Positions 42,528-51,901 of a DNA stretch of 61,877 nucleotides are shown piece by piece. The position numbers and the translations under genes were made by a program. The number at the start of each line of letters is the position of its first letter. Positions within the stretch are counted from its first letter, which is position 1. Location: the NCBI GenBank assembly GCA_014163555.1, contig JACJGO010000030.1, positions 1 to 61,877 on the forward strand, given 5' to 3'. The stretch is from Flavisolibacter longurius (GTDB lineage Bacteria > Bacteroidota > Bacteroidia > Chitinophagales > Chitinophagaceae). The notes beneath the pieces were generated by a model, which was given only the letters and a program-made list of their open reading frames with translations, was not told the DNA's origin and did not search any database.

Positions 42528-43774
42528 TTTTTTGTAAGCGCTGTTTATATCCCGTATCCCACCCTTTGAACCTGACTATCGATGAAGAAGGAGTTTGCAG
42601 CGGGTGCCGTGTACACGAAGAAAAAGACATCCTCGACTGGTCGGTCCGCCGCGAAAAACTGCGGAAGATTTTTGACGCATATCGCAACCAGTCTGGTAAC
42701 AATTACGATTGTATTATTCCTGTTAGTGGTGCCCGGGATTCGTTTTTTATTGTAGATACAGTAAAAAACGAGTTTGGTATGAACCCGCTACTGGTTACTT
42801 ATAACAAACATTATAATACCGATGTTGGTGTTCGTAACCTTGCCAACCTGCGCATTCAATTCGATTGCGATATCATGACGCTGACGGTGAATCCGCAAAC
42901 GGTAAAAAAAATAACACGGGCAACTATCCGTAAGATGGGTAGTATTTACTGGCACTGCTTAGCAGGTCAGACTGTATATCCGGTACAAACAGCTGTAAAG
43001 TTTAAGATACCACTCATTGTGTGGGGTGCTCATCAGGGTGTGGATCAGGTTGGAATGTTCTCGCACCTGGATGAAGTGGAAATGACGCGGAAATACCGAA
43101 AGGAACACGACCTGTTGGGTGTTGAGGGCGATGACCTCATTGATGATTTTGATGGAATTACTGAAATGGATGTTCTTCCATACAGATATCCCGACGATAA
43201 AGAGCTCGAGCAGATAGGTGTAAGGGGAATTTACCTGAACAATTATATACGCTGGGATTCAAAGGCCCAACACGAACAGATGATTAAACGTTACGGATAC
43301 GAGACCGCTCCTCAAACCCGTACCTTCGACACGTATAATGACGTGGATTGCTTTAATTATTCTGATGTGCATGACTACATCAGATTCCTTAAGTATGGTT
43401 ATGGTAAAGTAACTGATCATTGTTCCAGAGAGATTCGTCTTCGGCGCATGACACGGGAGCAGGGAGTTGAATTGGTGAAAAAGTACACACCGGTTGCACC
43501 TGAAAACCTTGCGCTTTTTTTAGATTGGTTAGGTATTACGAAAAACAGTTTTGACTATCTCATAGATCAGCACCGCAATAAGAACCTGTGGCAGCGAGAC
43601 ATGAATTGGGAATGGGAAGTAAAGGAAAACTTAATCCCTCCGGTGGACGAAGACACAGCGGCCGTGTCATTGCCATTGTTAGAAACATGGCATGACTTTA
43701 TAATAACCGAACCCAAAACAAGCACCGATAGAAAAGCCGCCTATATTTTGATTGGAAAAGGCTATCCTGCCTGA
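42524..43774 (+). CDS. N-acetyl sugar amidotransferase-like protein 2, altered PP-loop
   Basis: 416 residues, a paralogue of the protein at 39911 with the same CKRC...CSGC zinc-type start. Its PP-loop reads PVSGARDSFF instead of SGGKDS: the second glycine and the lysine are changed, which should affect ATP pyrophosphate binding. It may have another acceptor or be a regulatory partner of the first copy. Confidence 0.82.
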   Translation: MIFCKRCLYPVSHPLNLTIDEEGVCSGCRVHEEKDILDWSVRREKLRKIFDAYRNQSGNNYDCIIPVSGARDSFFIVDTVKNEFGMNPLLVTYNKHYNTDVGVRNLANLRIQFDCDIMTLTVNPQTVKKITRATIRKMGSIYWHCLAGQTVYPVQTAVKFKIPLIVWGAHQGVDQVGMFSHLDEVEMTRKYRKEHDLLGVEGDDLIDDFDGITEMDVLPYRYPDDKELEQIGVRGIYLNNYIRWDSKAQHEQMIKRYGYETAPQTRTFDTYNDVDCFNYSDVHDYIRFLKYGYGKVTDHCSREIRLRRMTREQGVELVKKYTPVAPENLALFLDWLGITKNSFDYLIDQHRNKNLWQRDMNWEWEVKENLIPPVDEDTAAVSLPLLETWHDFIITEPKTSTDRKAAYILIGKGYPA

Positions 43775-43798
43775 TTTGCTCACCATCGCTGATTGCTA

Positions 43799-45016
43799 AT
43801 GCCGGAAAAACAAAAACCATCTATCCTTTTGTGCTGGGGATACAACAGAAGGGACTGGGTTCAATATTTTGAAAAGTTGAATGACGAGTTCGACTTTACC
43901 TATTTGTACTACATGTATCCTTATGAAGAAACAACCAGCTTTACAACCTGCAGGCGTATTTACTATACACAATTTGGCAGCCCTGGCAAATTGCTAAAAG
44001 CCATCAAACCCGAAAAAGTCATTTTTATGGGGCTTGATGGCCTGCAAAGCATTGCTATTAATATTGAGTGTAAAAAGCAGGGAATACCTACGTTTTTGAT
44101 GGTACATGCAGGAGCAGCATTGTCTGTCGAAGATTATGATGCTATAAAACTCAACAATCGCAAGCTGCTACAGGAAACTAAATCTCGACTACAGTGGTGG
44201 CTTTTCACGTTTTCCTTCCTGCTTAAAGCATTGGGTATACGCTACCTGCATCATCTGCCCATACTGTTGCGCTACCAATGGCAGAAAACAAAGATGCATC
44301 CGATTCAGGCTTTGAAAAAAAATAGAACGTTGCTTCGCCTGCCTGGCAAATACCTCGTGTATAGTGATCTGGACGTTGCGTTTTTTAAACAACAGGATAA
44401 TGCAACGGACAAGGACTTCATTATTTTGGGTAACCTTGAAATTGACAAGTTTATTGATCACAAGGATAATACCAGCGAGGAAAAGTACCTGCTTTACATT
44501 GAAACGCCATTGAGTCAATTGGAAGGACAGGAATTTGATTTTGCGGTACTACAACCCAGTGAATATAACCGCCTGATCGAGAACATTAATCGCTATGCCA
44601 TGCAGAACGGCTATAAATTGAGAATAAAGCTTCACCCATATAGCTATTCAAACACATATCTATTCAAACACCCAAATATTTCTTATCTGAAAAACTGCGA
44701 CATTGTGCCCTTGATTTTGGGAGCGGAGAAGATAATCTTTTACAATTCATCGCTTTCAATTCCAGCCCTCTTATTCAAGCAGGGTTGTATGTTGGTGTCC
44801 AACAATCCCGATTTTTTTCAACGAAACGTAAAGGAAATCGGGCTGTGCAGTGTTGTAAAATGTGATGATGTGATTGCCGGAAATGAGCTTGAATTGTTTT
44901 ACCAAAAGCCCGATTGTGCATCCAGGGAAAAGTTCGTTCGTCTGTACATAGGGCAAAATACCGATGGTACCGGAATGCTCCGCTTAAAGAAAGCCTTGGC
45001 AAAACCTGCTGTTTAA
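43799..45016 (+). CDS. Unknown protein of the polysaccharide locus
   Basis: 405 residues from the ATG at 43799 (an upstream TTG would add two). No recognisable motif in the first half. The region YKLRIKLHPYSYSNTY, then CDIVPLILGAEKIIFYNSSLS resembles the second domain of polysialyl/CDP-glycerol type GT-B enzymes. It is probably a glycosyltransferase, but this is an inference. Confidence 0.45.
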   Translation: MPEKQKPSILLCWGYNRRDWVQYFEKLNDEFDFTYLYYMYPYEETTSFTTCRRIYYTQFGSPGKLLKAIKPEKVIFMGLDGLQSIAINIECKKQGIPTFLMVHAGAALSVEDYDAIKLNNRKLLQETKSRLQWWLFTFSFLLKALGIRYLHHLPILLRYQWQKTKMHPIQALKKNRTLLRLPGKYLVYSDLDVAFFKQQDNATDKDFIILGNLEIDKFIDHKDNTSEEKYLLYIETPLSQLEGQEFDFAVLQPSEYNRLIENINRYAMQNGYKLRIKLHPYSYSNTYLFKHPNISYLKNCDIVPLILGAEKIIFYNSSLSIPALLFKQGCMLVSNNPDFFQRNVKEIGLCSVVKCDDVIAGNELELFYQKPDCASREKFVRLYIGQNTDGTGMLRLKKALAKPAV

Positions 45017-45019
45017 AAA

Positions 45020-46471
45020 ATGAGCCTTTTCAAGAGCACTTCTATCTACCTTTTACTCGGCTTTCTTCCCATTGCGTCCAATTTTTTTCTTGCCCCGGTT
45101 TATACATCCTACCTTCAACCGGAGGAGTATGCTTTGGTTGGCATTGCTACCTTGTTTCAGACTTTTATTTCCTTTTTCATCAGTCTGAGTCTGGATGGTG
45201 CTTACAATCGCCTGTTCTTTAAATACCAAGATAATCCGGCTGAAGAAAAGTTACTGTTGAGCAGTTTACTGTTAACAGTATTAGCGACGTCGTTTGTAAT
45301 TGGCGTATTGTTCTTTTTTTTTGGTGACCGGCTATTTGCTGCCTTGTTGCAAAACCAGCAATTTCGGTTTTCTAATTTCGGTTGTTGGGTATTGGTTACT
45401 ACCCTGGCCAATGTTTTATTTTTATTTTTCGCGGCGCATTTTCGAAACAAGGAAAATGTTTTAGGCTTTTCTTATGCGAGCATTGCCTTTTTTCTGGTAC
45501 CGGTAGCAGGTACCCTGATCGGTTTGATTGGTATGGACAAAGGGGCACAGGGTGTTGTAGCAGGACGGGCAGTGGGTAGCATAGCCGTTGCACTCTTTTA
45601 CACCGTCTTTTTTTTCCGCAAAACAGGTTTCCTGTTTCAATCAAAAAAGTTTAGAGAGGCGATTTTGTACTCGTTTCCTTTGATCCCTTACCAGATAATG
45701 TTTGCTGCGTTCAGCAACATCGACAGAATTATTTTAGAGCAGAAATTTAGTGCACATGTATTCGGCGTCTATAATTTTGCCGCTTTAGTCAGTTCGGTTG
45801 TTTTGGTTTTTATCACGGCTCTATATAATGCCATCAATCCACGGATCTATAAATCGGTTGCCAATGGGCAAGATAGCTATGTGAAGAAGTTGAATGATGG
45901 CAGTATTTACATTTCTGTCGGTTTTATCTGCCTTTGCGTAGCGTTTGTAGTGCCGATGATGCGTCTCTTTATTTCCAACCAATATGCAGATGCCTCGCAA
46001 TACATTGGCCTGCTCTTCCTCAGTTACATTCCATACGTTCATTATCTGATTTACTCATTGCCGCTTTTATACCACAGCAAGACAAAGGTTTTTCCGATCA
46101 TTAGTTTTTTTGCACTTGCCAGCGGGCTTGCGTTCAACTTTTTCCTTGTGCCGTTAATTGGTATCTGGTCTGTATGTCTGTCGGTGTTCGTTATTCGCTT
46201 CGTGCAGATGGCTTGTTGCTATTTTTACGTTTGGAAGAACAAATATCACCATCTCGATTACATACACCATAAGGACCTGGTGATCCTCACCTCGCTTGTT
46301 ATGTTCATTTACCTGGTTTTTTTCTGGTTGAATCTTCGTTATAACCTTTTCCCGGTAGAGCTTGTCAATTTGCTGCCGCTGCTACTGTTCTCTCCATTTG
46401 TCATTGTTAAAAACCGGCGGTATTTGAAGGACGTACTGGCTTTTATCAGCTTACGAAAAAATGTGCATTGA
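45020..46471 (+). CDS. wzx: Wzx-type oligosaccharide flippase
   Basis: 483 residues with about 14 hydrophobic helices across its whole length, and family features such as FFLAPVYTSYLQPEEYALVG and IDRIILEQKFSAHVFGVYNF (MVF/MATE-like Polysacc_synt fold). It moves undecaprenyl-linked repeat units across the inner membrane. Confidence 0.87.
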   Translation: MSLFKSTSIYLLLGFLPIASNFFLAPVYTSYLQPEEYALVGIATLFQTFISFFISLSLDGAYNRLFFKYQDNPAEEKLLLSSLLLTVLATSFVIGVLFFFFGDRLFAALLQNQQFRFSNFGCWVLVTTLANVLFLFFAAHFRNKENVLGFSYASIAFFLVPVAGTLIGLIGMDKGAQGVVAGRAVGSIAVALFYTVFFFRKTGFLFQSKKFREAILYSFPLIPYQIMFAAFSNIDRIILEQKFSAHVFGVYNFAALVSSVVLVFITALYNAINPRIYKSVANGQDSYVKKLNDGSIYISVGFICLCVAFVVPMMRLFISNQYADASQYIGLLFLSYIPYVHYLIYSLPLLYHSKTKVFPIISFFALASGLAFNFFLVPLIGIWSVCLSVFVIRFVQMACCYFYVWKNKYHHLDYIHHKDLVILTSLVMFIYLVFFWLNLRYNLFPVELVNLLPLLLFSPFVIVKNRRYLKDVLAFISLRKNVH

Positions 46472-46519
46472 TTACAGGGAGCAAATGATACACTTTATTA
46501 AAAAATAACCATTCCGATT

Positions 46520-47293
46520 ATGAATAAATTCATTTCTTTTTTATTTGGACTGTTACCTGAAACTGCGTTCAAGCACCACCTGCGATGTTTCTTTTATAAT
46601 CGTTTACAGAAGAATTTCAAAATCCATTATAACGCCGGCCTTTACCTGGTTCAATACAACGGGCACACCCTGAAATTTACGCACAACCCGTATCACCTCC
46701 TTATGCGTGATCGTGATTATAGTTATAAGTACAATTTGCAGGAGGGCGATTCTGTGGTCGACGCCGGTGCTTTTTACGGGGTGTTTACTGTTTTTGCAGC
46801 AAAGACTGTAGGTGAAAGGGGTAAGGTTATTGCTTTGGAACCCGATCTGGATAACTATAAGATTGTAGAGAGGCATATCGCCTTAAACCAACTCAATAAT
46901 GTTGTTCTTTTAGGCAAAGGACTTTGGAGCACAGAAGGAGAACTACATTTTGCTTCTGGTAAAGAGCTGGGTTCAACATTTATTGTTGATCATGACGAGC
47001 CTACTCAAACCACTTCTATACCTGTTACGACGATTGACACCATCTTTCAGGGTATTCCGGTAATCAAAAATATTTTTATAAAAATGAACATCGAAGGCAG
47101 TGAAATTGAAGCCGTGAAAGGAGCTCGCCAGACCATCACAAAGTACCAACCGCGGTTCGCCATTCGTACGAATCATTATGTGGATGGATTTTACACCGAC
47201 AGCCGGATAGAGCAGGAACTCCACAACTATGGGTATAGAACCGAGTCAACCGTACTATCTGAACTATCAACTTTCGGCTGGCCAGAACATTAA
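46520..47293 (+). CDS. FkbM family methyltransferase
   Basis: 257 residues. SAM-binding DAGAFYGVFTVFAAK and VIALEPDLDNY, then IFIKMNIEGSEIEAVKGA, the FkbM signature. Probably O-methylates a sugar of the repeat unit. The 49-bp gap before it and the 134-bp gap after it hold no gene. Confidence 0.87.
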   Translation: MNKFISFLFGLLPETAFKHHLRCFFYNRLQKNFKIHYNAGLYLVQYNGHTLKFTHNPYHLLMRDRDYSYKYNLQEGDSVVDAGAFYGVFTVFAAKTVGERGKVIALEPDLDNYKIVERHIALNQLNNVVLLGKGLWSTEGELHFASGKELGSTFIVDHDEPTQTTSIPVTTIDTIFQGIPVIKNIFIKMNIEGSEIEAVKGARQTITKYQPRFAIRTNHYVDGFYTDSRIEQELHNYGYRTESTVLSELSTFGWPEH

Positions 47294-47427
47294 TCACTTT
47301 GTGTCAACAGTATTCCCCTAATTCAAATAATAAGGCTGATTGTGCTGGAGAACTGTTAAGAGATAAGGAAGCAAGAGAACTATAAATTTAGAACAGTAAG
47401 CACACCGATATTTAAAATGATGTGTCC

Positions 47428-48567
47428 ATGAAGGTTCTTCAGATTTTATACAGTGGGCTCGGAGGTCATGGTTCAGTTGTGTTTTCAATGCTTGATGCAG
47501 ATAAAAAACGGTTATGGGATCATGTACTGGTATTTTTTGGAATTGAAGACTTGAAAGAGGAATATGCAAGTCAGTGCGACGTAAAAAATGTTCGTCACTA
47601 CTTCGTTAAAAAAAAATTCAAGGTTGATGTCCGCAGCGTAAAAGCTATCTGTAAGATTATCGACAAAGAAAAACCGGACCGCATCCTGTTGCATTCAACC
47701 ATTCTGGCGCCGTATTTTTTATTTATTCACTCTTCCATCCGTGCAAAAGTGGTAATGGTGGAGCATACACCCAACCATACCAAAACGAAGGCTGAATATC
47801 TTTCTTCTATTTTAGGAATGTTACTTTTTCCAAAAGTGGTTTACCTCACCGAGGATTATCGTACTGAAATGCAACAGAAGTTAAAGGCTGTGTACAAAGC
47901 TGAAAAGGTAGCCATTATACCAAATGGAATCAACACAGACTTCTTTTGTCCGGTTACTAAGAAAGGTGACCAAGAGCTGATTGTTATCAGTATGGTGGCT
48001 CGATTCTCTAATACGAAAGATCAGTCTTCATTGTTGAGGGCATTTGCAAAGTTGTTGTTTCGTTTTCCGGAAAAAAGACACTTGCTCATTCTTGCCGGTG
48101 ATGGTGACACCAGAATTGCTTGTCAACAGGAAGCTGAAACCTTGGGCATTGCAGCCCATTGTAAGTTTACCGGTACGCTTGACGAAGCGGGTATCCAAGA
48201 TGTTTTACAAAAAACCACCGTTTATGTGCATTCTACGAAATCCGAGACCATGAGTACCTCTATTATGCAAGCCATGTCTTGCGGATTACCGGTTATAGCC
48301 ACGAATGTTCCGGGAATTAGAAACATGTTGCGCCACAACGAGACTGGCATTTTAGTACCGGTAGGCGATGCTGCAGAAATGGCCAATCAAATCGAGTTTC
48401 TTTTACAGAACGGTGAAAAAAGAAGCGTCCTTCAGGCGGCTGCCCGGCTGTATGCAATTGACCATTTCTCGAACGAAAGAATGTTTGCACAATACCTGAC
48501 TTTACTTTCTTTCAATACGGTTGAATCCGTACCACAGGCACACAACAGCTATAGCGAAGGCAGCTAA
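47428..48567 (+). CDS. Glycosyltransferase family 4
   Basis: 379 residues from ATG at 47428 (a GTG six bases upstream is possible). GLGGHGSVVFS at the N-terminus, then VSMVARFSNTKDQSSLLRAF and the C-terminal KSETMSTSIMQAMSCGLPVIA, which contains the E-x7-E type site of retaining GT4 enzymes. Sugar not predicted. Confidence 0.87.
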   Translation: MKVLQILYSGLGGHGSVVFSMLDADKKRLWDHVLVFFGIEDLKEEYASQCDVKNVRHYFVKKKFKVDVRSVKAICKIIDKEKPDRILLHSTILAPYFLFIHSSIRAKVVMVEHTPNHTKTKAEYLSSILGMLLFPKVVYLTEDYRTEMQQKLKAVYKAEKVAIIPNGINTDFFCPVTKKGDQELIVISMVARFSNTKDQSSLLRAFAKLLFRFPEKRHLLILAGDGDTRIACQQEAETLGIAAHCKFTGTLDEAGIQDVLQKTTVYVHSTKSETMSTSIMQAMSCGLPVIATNVPGIRNMLRHNETGILVPVGDAAEMANQIEFLLQNGEKRSVLQAAARLYAIDHFSNERMFAQYLTLLSFNTVESVPQAHNSYSEGS

Positions 48568-48800
48568 ACCTGCTGTACGTTTCACTGCGTAAAGGATGTT
48601 ACTGTCGTTTATCAAAAAATCAAGCAATGGCAAGGGTTTCACCTTATCTCTTTACTTTCCTTCTTCCATCGATTGCGACCACCATTGCTGTAACATCTAA
48701 GAATTTGATGTCGTGATAGTGATTTAGGTGTTGATGTAATGACAATCTTAATAAGAAATATGAGCTCAATAGGTAACAAATAACTGATAAGATAAGGACC

Positions 48801-49964
48801 GTGAGCGATAAACATACGTTGACTATCTTACATATTATTGCTGTCAATGGAATTGGCGGTGCAGAAAAGTTGCTTGTTACGCTGTTGCCTGCTCTGTTGG
48901 AAAAAGGCACACAAGCCACCTGCTTGCTATTTTATACATCGCCATACTTGCCAGACGCAAAAAGCATTGGCGCGGCATTGGCGCAGAAAGGCATCCCAAT
49001 CATTTATCGGGAATACAGCGGTATCTTTCAACAGGCAAATCTCAGTTTTATTGCTGCAACCATCCAGTCGCAGAGTCCTGATGTGGTGCATGTGCACCTG
49101 AAACATGCTGAAATATGGATTGCTTTGCTGAAAGTTTTCGGTAAAGTAAAGCAGCCGGTGGTGGCTACATTGCACGGCTACCGGGATCAATATCATAGTG
49201 TACATGGGTTGCAATGGAACAGTCGCGGAAAATTTTCACCTTATTATTGGTTATCGCGGTTTGCGGCATCACGAATCGATCGATTTATTTCTATCTCTAA
49301 CGGCGTTGCCCGTTTCTTTATGGCATCGGGAATGGTGGCGAAAGAAAAGATGAAGACTATCTACCACGGAACGACTGTCGATGACATTCACTTGGTACCG
49401 CGGCAACAAGCCGATCCTGATTTTGTAGTCATTGGACGGTTGGTAGGCTTTAAAGGCCACCGGTATGCGTTAGAAGCAATGACGATCCTGGCTAAAAAAT
49501 ACCCACAAGCGCAGCTTCATTTTTACGGGGTGGGACCGGAGGAAGAGAGCCTCCGGCAGATGACAACTGCTTTAGGACTTGAGGCAAATGTTATTTTTCA
49601 TGGCTTTGTTGAAAACCTGAAGGAAAAGCTGCCGGACCATTCCATTGCCCTGATGCCATCTATTGGAGAGCCCTTTGGACTTGTCTTTTTTGATGCCTTC
49701 AAAGCCGGTCTGCCTGTCGTAGCCTTTGACCTGCCGGCCGGTAACGAAATTATCCAGGATAAGGAGAATGGCCTTTTGGCTAACCCGTTGGATGCCGCCA
49801 GCCTGGCGGCTAGGGTCGAAGAACTATTACAGGATGCAGAGCTTTTTCAATCGACCCGCCAAAAGGCGATTGCCGTTTTGAAAGATCATTTTACCATAGG
49901 CCAGATGGCCGAACGCTACATTGACTTCTACCGGGAAACGGTGGAAGTAACGGGAAAAAAATAA
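48801..49964 (+). CDS. Glycosyltransferase family 4
   Basis: 387 residues starting with GTG preceded by AAGGA. HIIAVNGIGGAEKLL, VIGRLVGFKGHRYALEAM and EPFGLVFFDAFKAGLPVVAF are clear GT4 motifs. The 233-bp interval before it contains no gene or clear structure. Confidence 0.88.
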   Translation: MSDKHTLTILHIIAVNGIGGAEKLLVTLLPALLEKGTQATCLLFYTSPYLPDAKSIGAALAQKGIPIIYREYSGIFQQANLSFIAATIQSQSPDVVHVHLKHAEIWIALLKVFGKVKQPVVATLHGYRDQYHSVHGLQWNSRGKFSPYYWLSRFAASRIDRFISISNGVARFFMASGMVAKEKMKTIYHGTTVDDIHLVPRQQADPDFVVIGRLVGFKGHRYALEAMTILAKKYPQAQLHFYGVGPEEESLRQMTTALGLEANVIFHGFVENLKEKLPDHSIALMPSIGEPFGLVFFDAFKAGLPVVAFDLPAGNEIIQDKENGLLANPLDAASLAARVEELLQDAELFQSTRQKAIAVLKDHFTIGQMAERYIDFYRETVEVTGKK

Positions 49965-49990
49965 AATTCGCTTAGTCCTAATACTGATCT

Positions 49991-51901
49991 ATGTGTGGAA
50001 TTACAGGCGCATTTGCGTTTACAAAACGAGGAAGGGAGAGTGCTGGAAATGTAACGGCTGCCACAGAGGCCATTACGAAAAGAGGCCCTGACTTCGGTAA
50101 CACGTTTATCGAAGGAAGTGTGGCACTTGGGCATCGCCGGTTATCCATCATTGATGTTTCCTGCAACGCTAACCAACCAATGTTTAGTCGCGATGGACGT
50201 TATTGCATCATTTTCAATGGTGAGATTTTTAACTACAAAGAATTAATTAAAACAGTATTGAACGATGCCGAGCGGGATGCGTTAGTGACCAGTTCGGACA
50301 CGGAAGTGTTTCTCTGTCTTTTCCAAAAGCATAAAGAAAAAGCTTTTTCACTGTTAAGGGGGTTTTTCGCCGCTGCTATCTACGATCGACTTGAAGACAG
50401 TCTGGTGCTGGTACGGGACCGCATGGGCAAAAAGCCCCTGTTGTACTATCGTGATGAAGATAAACTGGTGTTTGGGTCTGAAATGAAAGCGCTGTTCGCA
50501 TTTGGTATTCCGCGGAAACTTGAATGGCAGGTGCTGCCATATTACTTGCAGTTGAATTACGTGCCGCAACCCCTTAGCCTAATTGAAAATGTACAAAAGG
50601 TGGAGCCGGGGCATTACCTTACCGTAACCTCGGAGGGGGTTCAGTCGAAAGCCTATCATAAGCTTTCTATTCAGAAAGATAGCTATGGCCATTACCAGTA
50701 TGAAGGGGCAAAGGAAAAGTTGGTGGTGCTGATGGAGGAAGCCGTTCGCCTTCGCCTGATTGCGGATGTGCCATTAGGAGCTTTTTTAAGCGGGGGCATC
50801 GATTCATCAGTGGTGGTAGCCATGGCTGCCCGCCATACCAATCATTTAAAAACCTATTCCATCGGCTACAGGGACAACCCCTTCTTTGATGAGACCTATT
50901 ATGCGAACCTGGTAGCGGATAAGTACAAAACAGATCATACCGTTTTTTCGCTAACCAATGACGATTTTCTGACGCACCTACATAGTATCCTTGACTATAT
51001 CGACGAGCCCTTTGCCGATTCATCAGCCATTCCACAATACATTCTCTGTTACCACACCCGAAAACATGTCACCGTTGCCCTTTCTGGTGATGGAGGCGAC
51101 GAGGTATTTGCCGGCTATAACAAACATGCAGCCGAATGGCGCATGCGGCAGGGAGGTGTGTTGAATTCGCTCGTGAAAATTGGTCAACCCCTGTGGGCGG
51201 CTTTACCCCAAAGTCGCAGCGGAAAGCTGACCAATACGGTGCGGCAGCTGCACCGATTTGCGTCAGGAGCCCGGTTGAACGAAGGGGAACGGTATTGGCA
51301 ATGGGCTTCACTCCAAACGTCAACGCAGGCTCTCCAGTTGTTATCTTCCACTTCAGCTGCACGTATCGACCACGCAAAGAACGGTTTTCAGCAACAGGTA
51401 GTGAACTGGTTGGGCAACGGGGACTTCAATGAAGTGCTGCTAGCCGATATGAACCTTGTGCTGCTAAGCGATATGTTAGTAAAAGTGGACTCCATGAGCA
51501 TGGCTAACAGCCTCGAAGTACGCAGCCCCTTTCTTGATCAGGAAGTAGTGAACTTTGCTTTCGGCCTGCCTTCAGCCTACAAAATCAATGGGCAGCTTAA
51601 AAAGCGAATTGTGCAGGATGCCTTCCGCAGCTACCTTCCCGAGGAGCTTTATAACCGGCCTAAAAAAGGATTCGAAATTCCCTTGCTTCAATGGCTTCGA
51701 AAAGAGTTATGGGGGCTGATTAACGATGACCTCCTGAGTGATGCTTTCGTTGCGGAGCAGGGTGTTTTTTCGCTACCGGCAATCCAGCGACTCAAAGCGC
51801 AGTTGCAATCCGCTAACCCACAAGATAGCCATGCCACTATTTGGGCACTGCTTGTTTTTCAATACTGGTGGAAAAAATTTGAGCTGACAACTGAGGATTA
51901 A
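49991..51901 (+). CDS. asnB: Asparagine synthase (glutamine-hydrolysing) family
   Basis: 636 residues. Cys2 (MCGITGAF) is the Ntn glutaminase nucleophile, and the synthetase domain has LSGGIDSS and SGDGGDEVFAGY. Copies in polysaccharide loci often amidate uronic acids rather than aspartate. That is likely here, as it lies among glycosyltransferases. Its 3' end overlaps the convergent membrane protein gene by 65 bases. Confidence 0.9.
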   Translation: MCGITGAFAFTKRGRESAGNVTAATEAITKRGPDFGNTFIEGSVALGHRRLSIIDVSCNANQPMFSRDGRYCIIFNGEIFNYKELIKTVLNDAERDALVTSSDTEVFLCLFQKHKEKAFSLLRGFFAAAIYDRLEDSLVLVRDRMGKKPLLYYRDEDKLVFGSEMKALFAFGIPRKLEWQVLPYYLQLNYVPQPLSLIENVQKVEPGHYLTVTSEGVQSKAYHKLSIQKDSYGHYQYEGAKEKLVVLMEEAVRLRLIADVPLGAFLSGGIDSSVVVAMAARHTNHLKTYSIGYRDNPFFDETYYANLVADKYKTDHTVFSLTNDDFLTHLHSILDYIDEPFADSSAIPQYILCYHTRKHVTVALSGDGGDEVFAGYNKHAAEWRMRQGGVLNSLVKIGQPLWAALPQSRSGKLTNTVRQLHRFASGARLNEGERYWQWASLQTSTQALQLLSSTSAARIDHAKNGFQQQVVNWLGNGDFNEVLLADMNLVLLSDMLVKVDSMSMANSLEVRSPFLDQEVVNFAFGLPSAYKINGQLKKRIVQDAFRSYLPEELYNRPKKGFEIPLLQWLRKELWGLINDDLLSDAFVAEQGVFSLPAIQRLKAQLQSANPQDSHATIWALLVFQYWWKKFELTTED

